From: Rhabditoides inermis
Lineage: Eukaryota; Nematoda; Chromadorea; Rhabditida; Rhabditidae
Assembly: GCA_963966185.1 (NCBI GenBank)
Contig: CAWZYM010000242.1
Coordinates: 538,001 to 602,000, forward strand
DNA length: 64,000 bases
Direction: 5' to 3'
The position numbers and the translations under genes are program-made. The notes below the pieces were generated by a model, which was not told the origin of the DNA, did no database searches, and worked only from the letters and a program-made list of their open reading frames with translations. Below, one piece after another: positions 45,582-58,358 of this stretch (position 1 is the first letter of the stretch; every line of letters begins with the position of its first letter).

Positions 45582-48006
45582 TTAAGTGGCATGGTGAGGC
45601 GCTCGATCACTTGTTAGGCCTGCATGCGGTGCGCATGTTTCCAGCAGAGGGTTCCTGCTTGTCGCGGTTCCTCCCTGAAAAGTGCGCGTGCATAGAGTGA
45701 GATGATTGACGGTCTGACTTCCAACGACAGCAGTGAGCTTGAATCGCGGAGATGAGGCAACGGGCATAGGGATAGACGGGAGGCCGATAGCGGGAGGGAG
45801 CACGGTCGGGCGCGATGGCGGCGGCTTGGCCTTGACTGGCTTGCTGGAAAACGTGGATTGTAGCGAGTGGGGTTGAGTTGTAACTGACTGGATGTTGTAG
45901 TCGTTCAAGGCGAACATGACCTGTTGCATCTTGACCCTCTTGACAGGATCGCCGTTGAGGCAGCCCTTGTTGGTCATGAGCAGCGTCTGATGGGAGGTCG
46001 GCGGTGTTTAGGAGTGGGACTGACCATCACGTTGGGCGGGCATCCCTCTGAGGCGGGCGGCGGGGGCGGGCGCAGTGTCCTGAGCAGCCCCTCCTTGATG
46101 TCCCTGTTCTTCATGCCAGCGAATGGCTGCTGCGCCCCGTTCCAGATCTCCCAGCATGTGATGCCGAAAGCCCACGTGTCCGCCTCTCGAGTGTACACAT
46201 GCGACTAGAACCTCGTGCTAGCTTCCGCCCCTTCTCGCCTCGCCCACCTTGATCACCTCCGGGGCGAGCCAGCGCACCGGCGTCTTCTCGTCGGCAGTGA
46301 TCCTGTATGTCTCGGACTGCTTGGACAGACCGAAGTCGCTGATCTTGCACACGAGACGCGGCTCATCGACGAGCATGTTGCGACACGCAATGTCACTACA
46401 CGGGAATGGATGATCGGAGGAGGTGGTGGGGGCTCACCGATGCATGCACTTCTTCTCGTGCAGATAGGCGAGTCCGCATGCGATGTCCGAGCAGAATGAG
46501 AGCTTTATCTGAATGAAGATGGTTGAGATAAGACAAATAGGAGGATGTTGCCTTGGCGGGCGGGTTCTTCTTGCGAATGTAGTTGTCTAGTCCCCCTCCG
46601 TGCACCAGTTCCATCACGATCGTCACGCGCCCCGGCTCTACCACCTGAAACGAGGCGGGGCTAGTGGGGGCGGGGACTAGTGTGTGCTACCATTCCATGG
46701 GACATAATGATGTTCCTGTGGTTGTACTGTCTCATCAGGCGTGCCTCTTTGAGCATCTCCTCCATAGCCTGCTTGTTCTCCTTTCCCACCTAGAAGCAAT
46801 GAAACAATGCATATCAGTGGATCAGTACTATTCGCTCACTTTGATGCACTTTAGTGCGACGTCGAATGGCTCGCGAGCCTTGAGCCGCAGCTTTCCCGAG
46901 AACACCTAAACGGATGACCGCATCACCTCCTATCTCCGTACCTCTCCGAAAGCGCCCTCTCCCAGTTTGTCCTTGATGGTGATCATGTCCTTGGCGAGTT
47001 CCCAGTCGGGCCGGCAGATCGGGTTGAGCAGCATCACTCCCGCGCTGGCCTGCACCGGCAGGTTCTTGGCCATGTGCGCCTTGACGCAGTCGATGATGGT
47101 CTTCTCCTTGAGCTCTCCGTCGATGGTGAAACAATAGGGGTCCTTGGGGTGCTCCTTGAGTGCAAACATCGGGTAGTTTTGGATGCCTTTCCACTGCACC
47201 GAGAGACAGGGCTGAAAAGACACGGCTAGAAAATGCAATGTACGGTTGCTACCGTACCTGTTTGGGCCGTTCTCCGTCGCTCTCCAGCAGTCGCAGAAGA
47301 AAGTCGCCGTCTCTTTCGAGCAGTCCTCGGATGTCCTCGAGCGGCAACGAGCCGTGGTACCAGTCCTCCTTCAGCAAGTCCTGCCAGATACGGTACACTA
47401 CTGTAGCTACAGTAATGCACTCACGTCGAGTCCGGGGCAAAAGTCGAGCATCTCGTCGACCTCGTCTTCTTCTGGCGGCGGCGGCTCGGGTGCTGTCGGC
47501 GAGCCCTCGTTCGCCTTGAGTCCGAGATCGACTCCGGCGGGCGCAGTGATGCCGCCTGCCGCAGCCGCGATGTCGGGTATCGGTCCGTACTCGTTGCTGC
47601 CCGTCTTGCCGGCACGTGGCTGCGGAGAGAGCACCTCACGGATCTCCTGCGGCACCACAGTCACTGCAAGCGGGAGGGCGTGAGATGGCACATGTGGTGG
47701 CGCATACTGTCTCCGGCGGGTATCTTGTTCGGCGAGCGGGGTGCTATCGACTGCGGGGCGAGGGCGATAGTGGGGGCGGCGGTGACAGCGGTCGTGTGCG
47801 GTGTCGTCGAGTGCGCAGTCGCCGTCTGGGTGGCTGCTTGCGTCACAGACAGACCAGGAATCGGCTCGTAGTTATTGTTCACTTTGTTGTTGATCTTCTT
47901 TCGATGTGCCGGCTTCGGCACCTGTGATGACGCCACGACTGTGTTAGCAAGGATAAGGTAGCTGTACCTTCATGGAAGATGCCAGGTTGGGCGCACGGCC
48001 GGCCAT
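45582..48006 (-). CDS. Fer/Fes-like non-receptor tyrosine kinase (SH2 + kinase)
   Basis: Twelve exons: 48006-47968, 47921-47708, 47663-47425, 47380-47258, 47211-46942, 46905-46840, 46789-46691, 46644-46552, 46508-46438, 46395-46248, 46204-46025, 45986-45582 (TAA). They total 1,947 bases, 648 residues, phases all consistent. The N-terminal ~160 residues are Pro/Ala/Thr-rich and disordered-looking. The SH2 domain begins [13 protein letters not shown] with FLLRLL holding the phosphotyrosine-binding Arg. The kinase has [16 protein letters not shown] (catalytic Lys), HRDIACRN, DFGLS and APEV, ending near DYNIQ. A ~110-residue Pro-rich tail follows. Fer and Fes normally carry an F-BAR domain, which is absent, as in the nematode SH2-kinase group. 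The exon 8 donor is GC (46550-46551). It converges with HSD17B10, the stops being 217 bases apart. Confidence 0.88.
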
Positions 48007-48604
48007 ACCGGAGAAAACAAAGGAGCGGGAATGACGAAAGGTGAAGGAGACTAGGAGGGACGGCACAAAATAGACAGACAGTCAGATTTCGTGTTTATTT
48101 ATTGTTTTAATTTATTGTTTCTCTCACGTACTATCACAATTGTCTATCGCGCGCATGTGTCAGCTATAATCGCGATGACCATGGGCAGCTCGCTTCCTTA
48201 TCGCCGTCGCTCTCTCCTGTCTTCCCATCAAACGGGAGATGAGTTGCACACCATGCACACTCTCAGAAGTATCTTTTTTTCCGCATTTCGCATGCTTCCC
48301 CTCTCTCGTTTCCCTTGGATGCCACGTTGCCTCGCCACGGAAGGCCTGTGTACTCGGACCTTTAAAAATAGACAGAGGGACGTTCTACGTGATCATAAAT
48401 TGTTTAAAATTAGCATTTAGTTACGTAAATAATGCGATACATACTTATTTGCGTAAACAGTGCGGTCCTTTTACAATATCAGAACATAACGGGAATTCGT
48501 GAGACATGTATCAATTACTTCAACAACAAAAAAAAACACATGCATTCAGAAATGTGAATATATAAGATGTTTTAACATTTGTGTGGATGTGGATCATTTG
48601 CACT
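48007..48604. other. Intergenic stretch between the kinase and copy B
   Basis: It should contain the kinase promoter (minus strand) and the 3' end of copy B. A TTTATT-rich stretch lies at 48095-48120. No further gene is seen. Confidence 0.4.
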
Positions 48605-51600
48605 TCACAACGTCTCCTCTTCATTTTCTTCCTCGATCTCGCCTCGTCCCCACTTCTCACACTGCTCCGAGTTGACAACAAGGTCGTGCCATTCTCGCTC
48701 TAGAGAATCCTAAAGAACCCATATCATTCTACTTACGCATGGTATGATAACGACACCACTGAAATGAGATAACTCACGGAGTACCACTGGATTCTGCGGT
48801 TCTTTTCCTCGAGTCGGAATCCGAAGGGTGGTGGAGGAACGAGACGAGGTCCGGTGAAACTGAAAGAGAACAGGGTGAGCTGTCGTGGTGTCCTTCACTC
48901 ACTCTGGTCTCTCGGGGTGTGTCCAATGCGTGTCTTGCCAGAGGTTCTTGCGTGGATTGAACGACTTCCACTTGGTATGGCGGGTCTCCCAACGCGTATC
49001 CGCAACTGCAGCTTTCGACGGTTGCGGCTGCTGAAAAAATATAGTGTAAAGAAGAGTATAAGGTGATGTATACGTTATATGTAGTGTTTGGACCGATTTA
49101 TCGACCAGATTTCTGGCGGAATGACCGGCCAAAATAAAACCAATGACCGGTCATTTTCTGGTTGGCCAGAGAAATGACCGACCAAAATAAACCGGTTTTG
49201 AGAAATCTGGCCAAACCAGAACCAAAACCAGAAATTTCTGGTTTTCAAAAAAAAAACAGAAATTTCTGGTTTTGTAGTTTATACCTCTGTTTTTTTTTGA
49301 ACCGGTCAATATCATTTCTCGATTCTCGAATGAGATGAACGGTGATGAGAACATTTCATGGCTAAATGACAATGATTTCATGGCTGAATAACAACGTCAC
49401 ATTTTTTGAACGACCGCCAAACCAAAACCAGTACTGGCCGAATGAAAACCAGAAACAGAAATTTCTGTTTTTTCGACCGAAAACCAGAAATTTCTGGTCC
49501 GGTCAAAGACCTGGCCAAATTTTTCTGGTTTTAAATGACGCTGGTTTCGAAAATGGCGCCAAATTTCTGGTTAACCAGAAATAAAACCGATAATTTAGTC
49601 CAAACACTAGTTATATGAGATATATCTTAACTTTAAACATACACTCTAAAAAAAAATACGAATACACTCACGAAGACCTCCTTTGCGGCTTCTTCCCATT
49701 CGGTGCCGACCCATTGTAGATAGAAGGAGTCGTCATCATACGTCACTGCGAACTTCTCGTTCTTTTTTGCAATCTCCGTTTTCCACACTTCGTAGAACTC
49801 GGATACCTGTATTGTGTATTGTACTCATCAGTCCCTCCCTGTCCTCCTCACCCTCTCATCTGTCACTATCTCGGCGGCCTTTATGAAGATCTGGTTGCAG
49901 GTTTCCCCTCCTTCCTTGTCTTCCATTCCCTGTGACACCCCCTTCCATCACATGTCTTTCCTTCTTTCTGTCACCTTGTAGTCGATCAGTTGGCAGGCGG
50001 ATCGGATCGTTGGTGCGAGGTATGCGAGTGCTTTCTCCAGCCTTTCCTTTTCGTAGTTCCGGGGCTCTGGTCGTAGCATCTGCGGTTTCTTGTTCGGGTT
50101 CGTATATCTCTCGAGGGGCGGCGGTTCAACTGTTCCCCACGGAACTGGCACCTCAAATTACAACATGAAGATGAATTATACGAGCATGAAGCTATACAGA
50201 AAACGCAATAGAAATGTGACTCACTCCTCGTCTGTTCTTGTCCTTGACCTTCTTTTCGAACTCGTTGACCATCTTTGGTTTTGGCTTTTGCGGCTGAAAC
50301 GAACAGGAAACATCAGTTCTCAGTTGGATTCTGAATATACAAATGTTTACCCTCTGGTACGGGATCATGCGAACTTCATCCTTGAGGGGCACCTGAATGA
50401 AAAGTGGATGAGACCGTGCATGTGATGAGTGGTATGGAAACTCACATCGTTGATCCAGTCACGGAAGATTGTTTCTGATTGAGGACGGTACCGGAATGCT
50501 CTGTATAGATTGTTCTTCAGAGCATTCTGGAACACAACCTGCAATGGCATTTGTAATACAAGCCATAGTTCTTTTACGACTGTACAGTTTACAGTGAACT
50601 CACATATGCAGCTTTCCTCGGCGACTTGAGTTGGATTCTTTCTTGCACATACAACATACTCCATTCCGTATGCATGAGCTCCCTTTCCTTGCGAGTCACA
50701 TAATACTGAAAGAAACTGTTTTAACAAACTACAGTGAATCGAATCATACTTTGTGACTGGGTGCCCATGGGTATTCCCGGATGATGCCTTCGGGTCCTTC
50801 TTCCGGTACATGGAAAAGAAGTCCAGCTGGTATTCCAGAAAAGCGAGCCCTCAGATCCGCATTCCTTGCCTCGATCTTGTCCACCTGAAAATTCGAGGAA
50901 TCTCCACTAATGAAATATACTTACCTCTGCTGTTTTCTCCGCTTCTTTCTGGGCCTTATCTCTTCGGGCTTCTTTCTTCATTCTAAACAAAAAACCTGAT
51001 GAAACTTGAAACATTTCCTATTTATTGAATTTACTTGTTGCGGATGAATTTTTGGATTCTATCTCCTATCCAGTTGCTGCCGAACAAGCTGAGCTGGTAC
51101 TTCCGGTACAATCCGAGGACCTCCTCGCGGTCGCGCATGGTGTAATCCTTAGAATGTGAAAGTTATAAATTAGTGAAACACACATTCTTTGGATTTGTGA
51201 ATGAGAGTGACTTTGTACGAGAACAAAATATCGTATTGATCAATCTACTAGTCCAACGTGTATTTAGTTGAACATTTCTAAAACTCACATCGTAGACGGG
51301 AGAAAGGGATTTGGGGAGGACGATCATCATCAGATGGATAAATCGAGTGAACATCTGAAATGAAGCCATTTGAGAAACCACCAGCCCAGGAAAGGAAAAA
51401 TACATCCGGAGTTGTGATCACAGTCTGGATCATGTTGAAGATCGCGTAGGTCATAGACATGATCAAAGACGAGCTGGAAAAAACATAATACGGAAAATTC
51501 ACTTCTAGAGACTCACTATTCCCATAGGCGCTCATTCCAATCGGAAGCGAGCGCTAGAAGAAGCCACGTCAGAAAATTGAGAACGGATCCGGGAATGAGA

Positions 51601-54600
51601 AAAGGCAGATTTCTCTGCGTCTGTAATCTAGCATTGAGAACAATCCCTTTAACTCTCCGCTCACCTTGTTCACATTGTGTCTTGTGATAGGGTTCTCGAC
51701 GATGTATTGTTCTCTGCGCGCGCCTAGATGGGGACGGAACCTGTAAGTGAATGTTAGATGTGGATTATGGGTACGAGTAGGCTAAACACACTTCTTCAGG
51801 AGCTTGGCTCCCTCAGTCAGCGCTCCATTCAGGATCATCGGAAGACCCATCAAGAACACCATCGGTATGTAGGACGACGTTGTCTTTGCGGAGAATCGTC
51901 CCATGCAAGTCCATGTAGTGGGCAGCTGAAATAGAAGTGTAATAGAAGTGTTTTACTGTCACTTGCTTCTTCCCATCCATACACCACCGCAGCCAGTACG
52001 GAAATGAATGTAGCCGCATATGGACCGAGAGTGCGGGACTGAAAAGAATCAAGTAGCGGGAATCAATAGGCTCTTCTTCTCACCAGTTCTAAAAGTCCAT
52101 ATCGCCGCTTTCCTTCACAGTCGGTATTCCAATTGTTTCTGTTCAGGTTTTTGAATAATGTGAACACATTCATAGACTCGTTCGACCACATCCACTGACC
52201 TGTAATTCGAGAACATTTCTAAAAAAATAAAATCAAAATTTTGATAAACATTTGTGCAATATGATCAACTAACTCACATGCAACGTATGCCGATCCGATC
52301 ACCCAATAAACAATTCGGCATACCGGCATACTGAACTGTACAACGTCGGGATGTCTATAATAAGGATGCATAGCACTGGTATGTATTGATGTTCTTACTT
52401 AAACATTGCAGCTCCGAGGTTTCCAAACGCGAGCGTCGTGTGTCGATAATCCTGGTACGAGTCTTGTGGATCCTGGAAACAACAACATCTATTTTACTGA
52501 ACTTTTTTCGTTTAGCTCATATTTTATCTATATTTCACCTGATTCTCGGACACACTCGTGATCTTGGATGCCATTTTGGAGAGTAGAGTGAGGAGGCTGC
52601 TGGAAGCAACGATCACACATCCGACAGTCGAGGGGGAGAATATGGATACCTGTAACCAAATCAATGTGAACATAGTTTCACGACGATTCAGATGTTATTA
52701 GCCTAACTGAAATCACACTTACGAAGTGGTCGTCGGTCGCGATCCAAGTCCGGTTAGCCGCGTTGATCTGGCATCGGTCTCCTACGTATCCCTGCTCACA
52801 ATCACACGACACATGATCCACCTGGAAGATTTTGTATTTTTGTATCTGATTTGAAACGTCTAACAGTTGGCAGAACATTAGCGCACACCTATTAAACTAT
52901 CAACACACACAATTTTTTGATAGATGGTTCTAACTGATGAATAGCGATGTATATTCTTTGAAGCAAGAACATTAGATGAGTTTAGTTGTCTACATTTGTC
53001 CGGACGCATGGTGGTTTTTGTCTTTTGTCTTCGGACTGCGGAAGCCAGTCAAAAACTTTCATGAACTGATCTTAATACGGATCTATCGCGAAACTCATTA
53101 TCCACGTAGGCTATACTAGCGGAGAGAGTTGTGAATTGTGCCTCATGAACACTTATATTGTGATTACATGAATACCCTGCTATCGCTTACCCTGCTATCG
53201 CAAATGCCATGGCCGCTGCAACTGTTCTCCTGGCATAGTTGGGGAGATTTCCAGCAGGAGAACTTCTGAAATGAGTATGCTTATTAGATAAAATTAATTA
53301 TAATCTACTTACCGTCCACCCGTCCTTACAATTACATTGAAAGAGTCCGTCGGATCTTTCTGTACAATCTTTGGTGCCCATATTATGACACTGTGCGCAG
53401 GACTCGAAGAAGCGTGGGTTTCCAGGCAGTTCTCTTTCTTCCGGCTCTACCCACTTTTCTGTAAGCACATCGGATGGGACTAGAATTACATAACTGCTTA
53501 CCAGCCGGACGGTCACACTTGAGCATTGTTGGGTGCGGTCTGAACTCGCCCCTTTCGGAACACTTGATGCTCACGAAAGTGTTGTCCGTGCGAGAACACA
53601 GGATCTTTTTTGTCTCATCTACGCGGAGGATTTCTGAAATGAACAGATTTTTAGTGCACATTGTAGTTCATGTTCTTACCGGATGTGTTCTTGATCACAT
53701 ATTCAACCATGAGGTCCAGTCGTTCGAACTCGGACAAATGGCACACGGGGTTCAGACAATATTCTGAAATTACAAAACATACATACATGCAAGTCTATTA
53801 ATTGCAATCAATTGATGAACGAACTCACTAGGGAATCTGCATATCACCGAGACATCGATGAACATCTCGTCCCTGCTCACATTCCGGAATTCCTGAAATG
53901 ATTATCAAATTGCATTGCTGTTGATGCTGAGAAATTGAGACTATTATTAGTGACTTGAAAAATTCAAACTGTACCTTGATGAAGAATCGGGTGACGTTTC
54001 CAACTGAAACGAGTGGAACCATTCTGGTTGTGCGGACCTGCTTGCTTCCCTGTTGGTTTAGGAAAACATAGTCTGTTTCTGCAACGCCATCCCTGCAAAT
54101 CATTTTATATATTTGGAGATTAAATAAGATTTAACTCACATCATCTTCGTAAACAAATCTAGATTTTCTTGTGTGTTGAGGTCAGATGCGTCAATCATTA
54201 ACTGAAGAAAAAAATCAACCTATCAGCCTCACGCCCTTTCGCGTTATCAACAATACTCAAAGAAGATACTCACATAGTTGGGGTATCTGGTGCACTCGGC
54301 GACCGCCTTTCCATAGTTGATTCCCTTTGGATTCTTGTCCAGAAGCTTATAGCAGAGATCGTTAGTCTCTGAAGGCCACGACCCGAGGGGACAGTCGTAC
54401 GAGCACCGCACTTCCGGGGTCTTCGTCGGGGTCGACTTCGCAGACTCGGTCGTTGGGGTGGATGGCGACGTCTTCTTGGTTGACAGAACGGGTCCACTGG
54501 TTGTCGTCAATGTTTTCGACGTTCCATCGGTCAGGTTCGTCGTTGTGGTTTCCGTTTTTACTGTTGCAGGCTTGTCCGAGAAGGCGTAGACTGTCCGGTA

Positions 54601-57064
54601 CGTCGTTGTGGTCGTCTTTATATTTCCGATGATCTTTGTCGTCTCGATCTTCTGCGTTTTTTCCGTGCTTACGAAAGGCTTGAATTGAGTCGTCGTTGTC
54701 TTGACATTTCCTATAGTCTGTTTAGTTCCAGTTGTCGTTCCCTTGGTTTGTTTTGTTGTCTTTGTTGCCTCAGTTGTATTTTCCTTTTGTTCAGTTGTCT
54801 TTGATGACTCTGTCGTCCTCGTATTTCTGGATGTATCCGTTGGTAGGGTTGTTGACGGTTTGACAGAAGAAGCAGTCGAGGTAGATGTTGTCTTTGTGAA
54901 AACCGATGTGGACGCTGTCGATGATGAAGTACTGTCTTCTGCTGTGGTCGGAGTGGACGGACGAAAAGAGCTTATTGATTTAGACTCCGTCTCCGGTGAA
55001 GTCCGGATAGTTGTTCGTTCGTGTGTTGATGGTACGGTCGTGCTTTCGATCTGAGTTGAGTCGGTTCGCAATGAAGCTGTCTGAGTAACTGTGGTCGGCG
55101 CTGTGGAAGTTTGTGTGGTGGTGGTAGTTGTGGTGTTCTCGATGCCTTCAGTGGTTTGAATCGTGCTGGATTCTTCCACTGTGGATGGTGTGGTGGTTGG
55201 TGCCTGAGAAGTCGAGGTCAACGTCTGAGAAGTCGTCTCCGTAGTAATCTGTTTGTTCGTGGTGGTCTTCTCGTTCTCAGTTACTGTGGTGGTTAGCGCA
55301 GTGGAAGTTAGTGTCTCTACAGTCGTTTTTACAGTAGCCGCGTTCGTTGTGTCCTTTTCGGTCGCTCCGGATGTCGTGGTATCAGAGCCTTCTGTAGTTG
55401 CCGTCGTGGTAAGGATTCCAGTGGAAACAGCTGTCTGTTCTGTCGACGTTTCCGTGTTACCGATAGCTGGTGAGGTCGATATTGACTCCGTAGTTTCCAG
55501 AGGAAGGCTGCTACTGTGTCTGGTAGTTTCCGTTGTTCTGGTGACGATCTGGATGGAGTCTTCAGTGACTGGTGCTGTGGAAGTAGAAACTTCTGCGAAG
55601 CAGGACTCTGTGCCTTTCGATCTTTCATTTTGCGTCGACGTGGAGACATCCGGTGATTGGGAGACAAAGAGGGTCTTGGCAGTGAAGGGAAGCGTTGGGT
55701 ACGTTGGATAGCGTGGAATATGGGGATTAATCTTGTCGAAGCAGGAAAGAGAGTAGAACGTTCCCGTTAGTGTGTTGTCGTCATCCGAAGTTGCAGTCGT
55801 CATTGTAGTTGTAGTTGTAGTCTCCCGGGGAACACGATGTAAGCAATTCTGAACAATCTCCTGAAAATCTTGTTTTGCATTCCAAAATGTCCATAACTAT
55901 GCTCACGGTTGTATCGGTATCCGGAATGCATGTCTGACAGCAGGAAATGTCAGCAATTGTGTTATCAGGTGCATAGAAGATCGGTCCGTCAGGGTGCTGG
56001 CGCCTGAAATTGAAATAAGAATGTGTAAACGTGAATATGTTTCAGTAATTGACATGCGTATGTTAGTTATTTTTATTGTCTTTACATGCGGTGAATGGTG
56101 AATATAATAATGGTTTATCCATAGGCGCAGACAAAACACAAAATACGAAATACAAACTAGTGCGGAATAATAATGGTTTATCCATAGGCGCAGACAAAAC
56201 ACAAAACACGAAATACAAACTGGTGCGGAATGTACAAAGGTTTAGTGTTTAGTCCCCGGATGGGTCCTTGGAGGGTATTGCTCCCTATAGCAAAGCCTCA
56301 TCCGGTGGGTAGCATCTTTCGAGAATCTTCTTCCTTCTTCCATATAGAGAGAGTATGCGGCCTTGATTCGTCTTCGAACGCGTGAGCCATATGGACCACG
56401 TTGCCTCTACCGTCGAACGTTCTCGAACTTCTTTCGACCATTTGCGTACTTGCTTACGGTTGATCCATTCGTCATTATCACGTTGCGAAATCCAAGAAAT
56501 CCGTGAGTCCGTGAGAAATCCGTGAGAAATCCGTCGTTGTCTTGACATTTCCTATAGTCTGTTTAGTTCCAGTTGTCGTTCCCTTGGTTTGTTTTGTTCC
56601 CCTCTAGTGCACTCCCAACAGGCTTATTCGGCTCCTCCTTATCGTCTCACAGTGAACGGCTCCGGACATCGATCGATAACAGTGACGTACTTCTCTTCCG
56701 GTTGCGGGTGCCGCCGTAGCTTTTCACTTTGTATTCGCTTTGTACCTTCTTTTCCTCCAATCGAGAATCCGCGCTTCGCCCTACTAGTGCACTCCCAACA
56801 GGCTTAATCGGCGTCGCCTTATCGTCTCACAGTGAACGGCCTCAATTCGAGAATCAGTTGATACTCCACAGAAACTCATCTCCGAGCGGCGGCGGCGGTG
56901 ACTTTCATTGTCGTCAGTTGGTCATTCGAGGGAGCGCGGGAAGAGGCGACCGCTCGCGGAGACGGAAAAATGAGAAGTGATGAGCTATAAACTATACGTT
57001 GTCAGCGAGACGACACGCTATCTCGCTGATGCTCTCTCACTCCCTTTGCTCGCTCGAGTGCTAA

Positions 57065-57107
<43 letters not shown>

Positions 57108-57875
57108 GTGCCGACAGCACGAGGAATGGAGCCGGCTGGCCGGACTCACCGCCGACCTACCGCTGATCTACCGCGGTCGCTGATTGGCTGAGAGAAGGTT
57201 CGAGAGAGCGCCGGCCGCCTATATAAGCGGACAGCGCGACTGTTCCGGGCTTCAGTATGAGCGCGGCCAACCAAGCCCTCTGAGAGCACTGGTCCCTGAC
57301 CACTGGTTTGTTATCGCTGCCTCACGAAACTCAATCTTTTCCTCTACCGCGTGGTATTATAAACATGTTCGTGCACTTTGTTCATGTCATTTGATGTCGC
57401 GCGGTATACGGTAGTTGGCCGCGGCGTGGTAAACGGTAGTTGGACGTGGCGCGTTACGGTAGTTGGTATTCTCTCTCGGTCGTGTGTCTCTATTTTGTTC
57501 GATCAACCAGTAGGGATCCCACTGTGCTCGTGTGAGTATCTAGCAGGGGGATTGTGAGCCGTGTCTACTAGGCATCTCTGGAACATTCCAAAACCTCTCA
57601 TTAAATTATGAAATTGAGAAACTGATTTCACGCTCTTTTAAAATCGCACAAGCTTTCGGATTTTCATTTCAAAATCGTGTTCCACACAAGACACAAAACG
57701 CATGGCACAAATACGAAGAGAAACTTATGTTTAGGTAGCGCACACTCACACTAGGGTCTCCATCTCGGCAGCTGTTCTCGCTTTGTTGCAGGAAGGAGCT
57801 GGTGGATCGGAAGAATGCACGCCGTCCATCAGAAGAAGCAGAAGGGCAGAGAACACGAAGTTCCGAGACAGCATT
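48605..57875 (-). CDS. Mucin-EGF-seven-membrane-segment receptor-like protein, copy B
   Basis: ATG at 57873-57875 begins signal peptide NFVFSALLLLLMDGVHS, matching copy A. Intron 1 is about 1.8 kb; exon 2 (from 56003) encodes DGPIFYAPDN and DISCCQTC. The mucin exon (about 55861-54274) is shorter than in copy A and has no 18-residue repeat, ending TPEVRCSYDCPLGSWPS. Then come the Cys-rich region (54150-53300), EGF-like exons (CSGHGIC, CDCEQGYVGDRC; 53250-52740), seven membrane segments (about 52650-51300) and the long tail to TGA at 48605-48607. The last ~430 residues differ from copy A at about a dozen positions, including a different extreme C-terminus (EIEEENEEETL). All splice sites I checked are canonical here, including those that are odd in copy A. 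A MITE sits in one of the last introns (49082-49609). Confidence 0.7.
49082..49609. mobile_element. hAT-like MITE in an intron of copy B
   Basis: 528 bases begin TAGTGTTTGGACCGATTTAT and end with the inverted equivalent (AATTTAGTCCAAACACTA). GTTATATG is repeated exactly on both sides (49074-49081, 49610-49617), an 8-bp target duplication. The interior is built of many ACCAGAAATTTCTGGT palindromes in both orientations. No coding capacity. Copy A has no insertion at this intron. Confidence 0.85.
54691..54757. repeat. 67-bp exon segment duplicated in intron 1 (source copy)
   Basis: Part of the mucin exon of copy B. The same 67 bases recur at 56532-56598 in intron 1, same orientation, without visible change. 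Confidence 0.85.
56101..56226. repeat. 63-bp tandem duplication
   Basis: Two adjacent units containing TGGTTTATCCATAGGCGCAG and CGAAATACAAACT.GTGCGGAA, nearly identical, within intron 1 of copy B. Confidence 0.9.
56532..56598. repeat. 67-bp exon segment duplicated in intron 1 (inserted copy)
   Basis: Matches 54691-54757 of the mucin exon. It is bordered on the left by short GTGAGAAATCCGT repeats and on the right by the direct repeat starting CTAGTGCACTCCC. Confidence 0.85.
56604..56840. repeat. Direct repeat pair, 180-bp spacing
   Basis: CTAGTGCACTCCCAACAGGC followed by TTATCGTCTCACAGTGAACG occurs at 56604 and again at 56784, each about 55 bases. Between them lies unique sequence. Confidence 0.85.
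57182..57260 (+). promoter_or_regulatory. Orphan promoter with CCAAT, heat-shock-like element and TATA box
   Basis: On the plus strand, ATTGG (inverted CCAAT) at about 57183 is followed by GAAGGTTCGAGAG, which fits the nGAAnnTTCnnGA pattern of a heat-shock element. TATATAAG follows at 57220-57227, and a pyrimidine-rich TTCAGT start-like site about 28 bases beyond. A second GGAACATTCC pair is at about 57581. No plus-strand protein-coding gene follows that I can recognise. It lies within intron 1 of copy B on the opposite strand. The spacing is as in a real promoter, but activity is inferred. Confidence 0.45.
57408..57466 (+). repeat. Triple ACGGTAGTTGG motif
   Basis: ACGGTAGTTGG occurs at 57408, 57433 and 57456, spaced 23-25 bases, about 180 bases after the TATA box. 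Meaning unknown. Confidence 0.7.
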
Positions 57876-58312
57876 CTGTCGGGTTCAATACTGCAATGGA
57901 TAACCGTTAGAAGTAATCATGTACGCGAAAAGAACATTGGGGCTGGTCGGCAGCCGTTCGGGAGGAGGATGGGAAAGAAGAGTGAGACCCGTATCCATCT
58001 ACCGCCCCCTTGTAACCATGCCGAAATGTCTGTTGGGAAGGTTTCGATGAAATCGGGGGTAATGGAAGACCGACATTTTCGTGTTCAATTTGTTTCTAAG
58101 CAACTGTGTCCGGAAGCATTATTCAAAACGAGATATCTGAAAAATATCAAGAATACAATATTGAACACAATATTATTAATTATGATATGGTAGTCTTGCT
58201 GAATGGTAGCCTGTGCAGTGAGCAGTGAGGGGAACGCTTCCTCTGAATCTCGCCCAGCTATCAGCACTGGATACCTCGAACTGGAATCTACACCATCTCG
58301 CTTTCTTCGCGC

Positions 58313-58358
<46 letters not shown>

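Noticed and set aside
46814..47194. Second frame overlapping the kinase SH2 exon
   Set aside because: It is a shifted frame of the GC-rich kinase exon. The in-phase frame holds the SH2 and kinase motifs.
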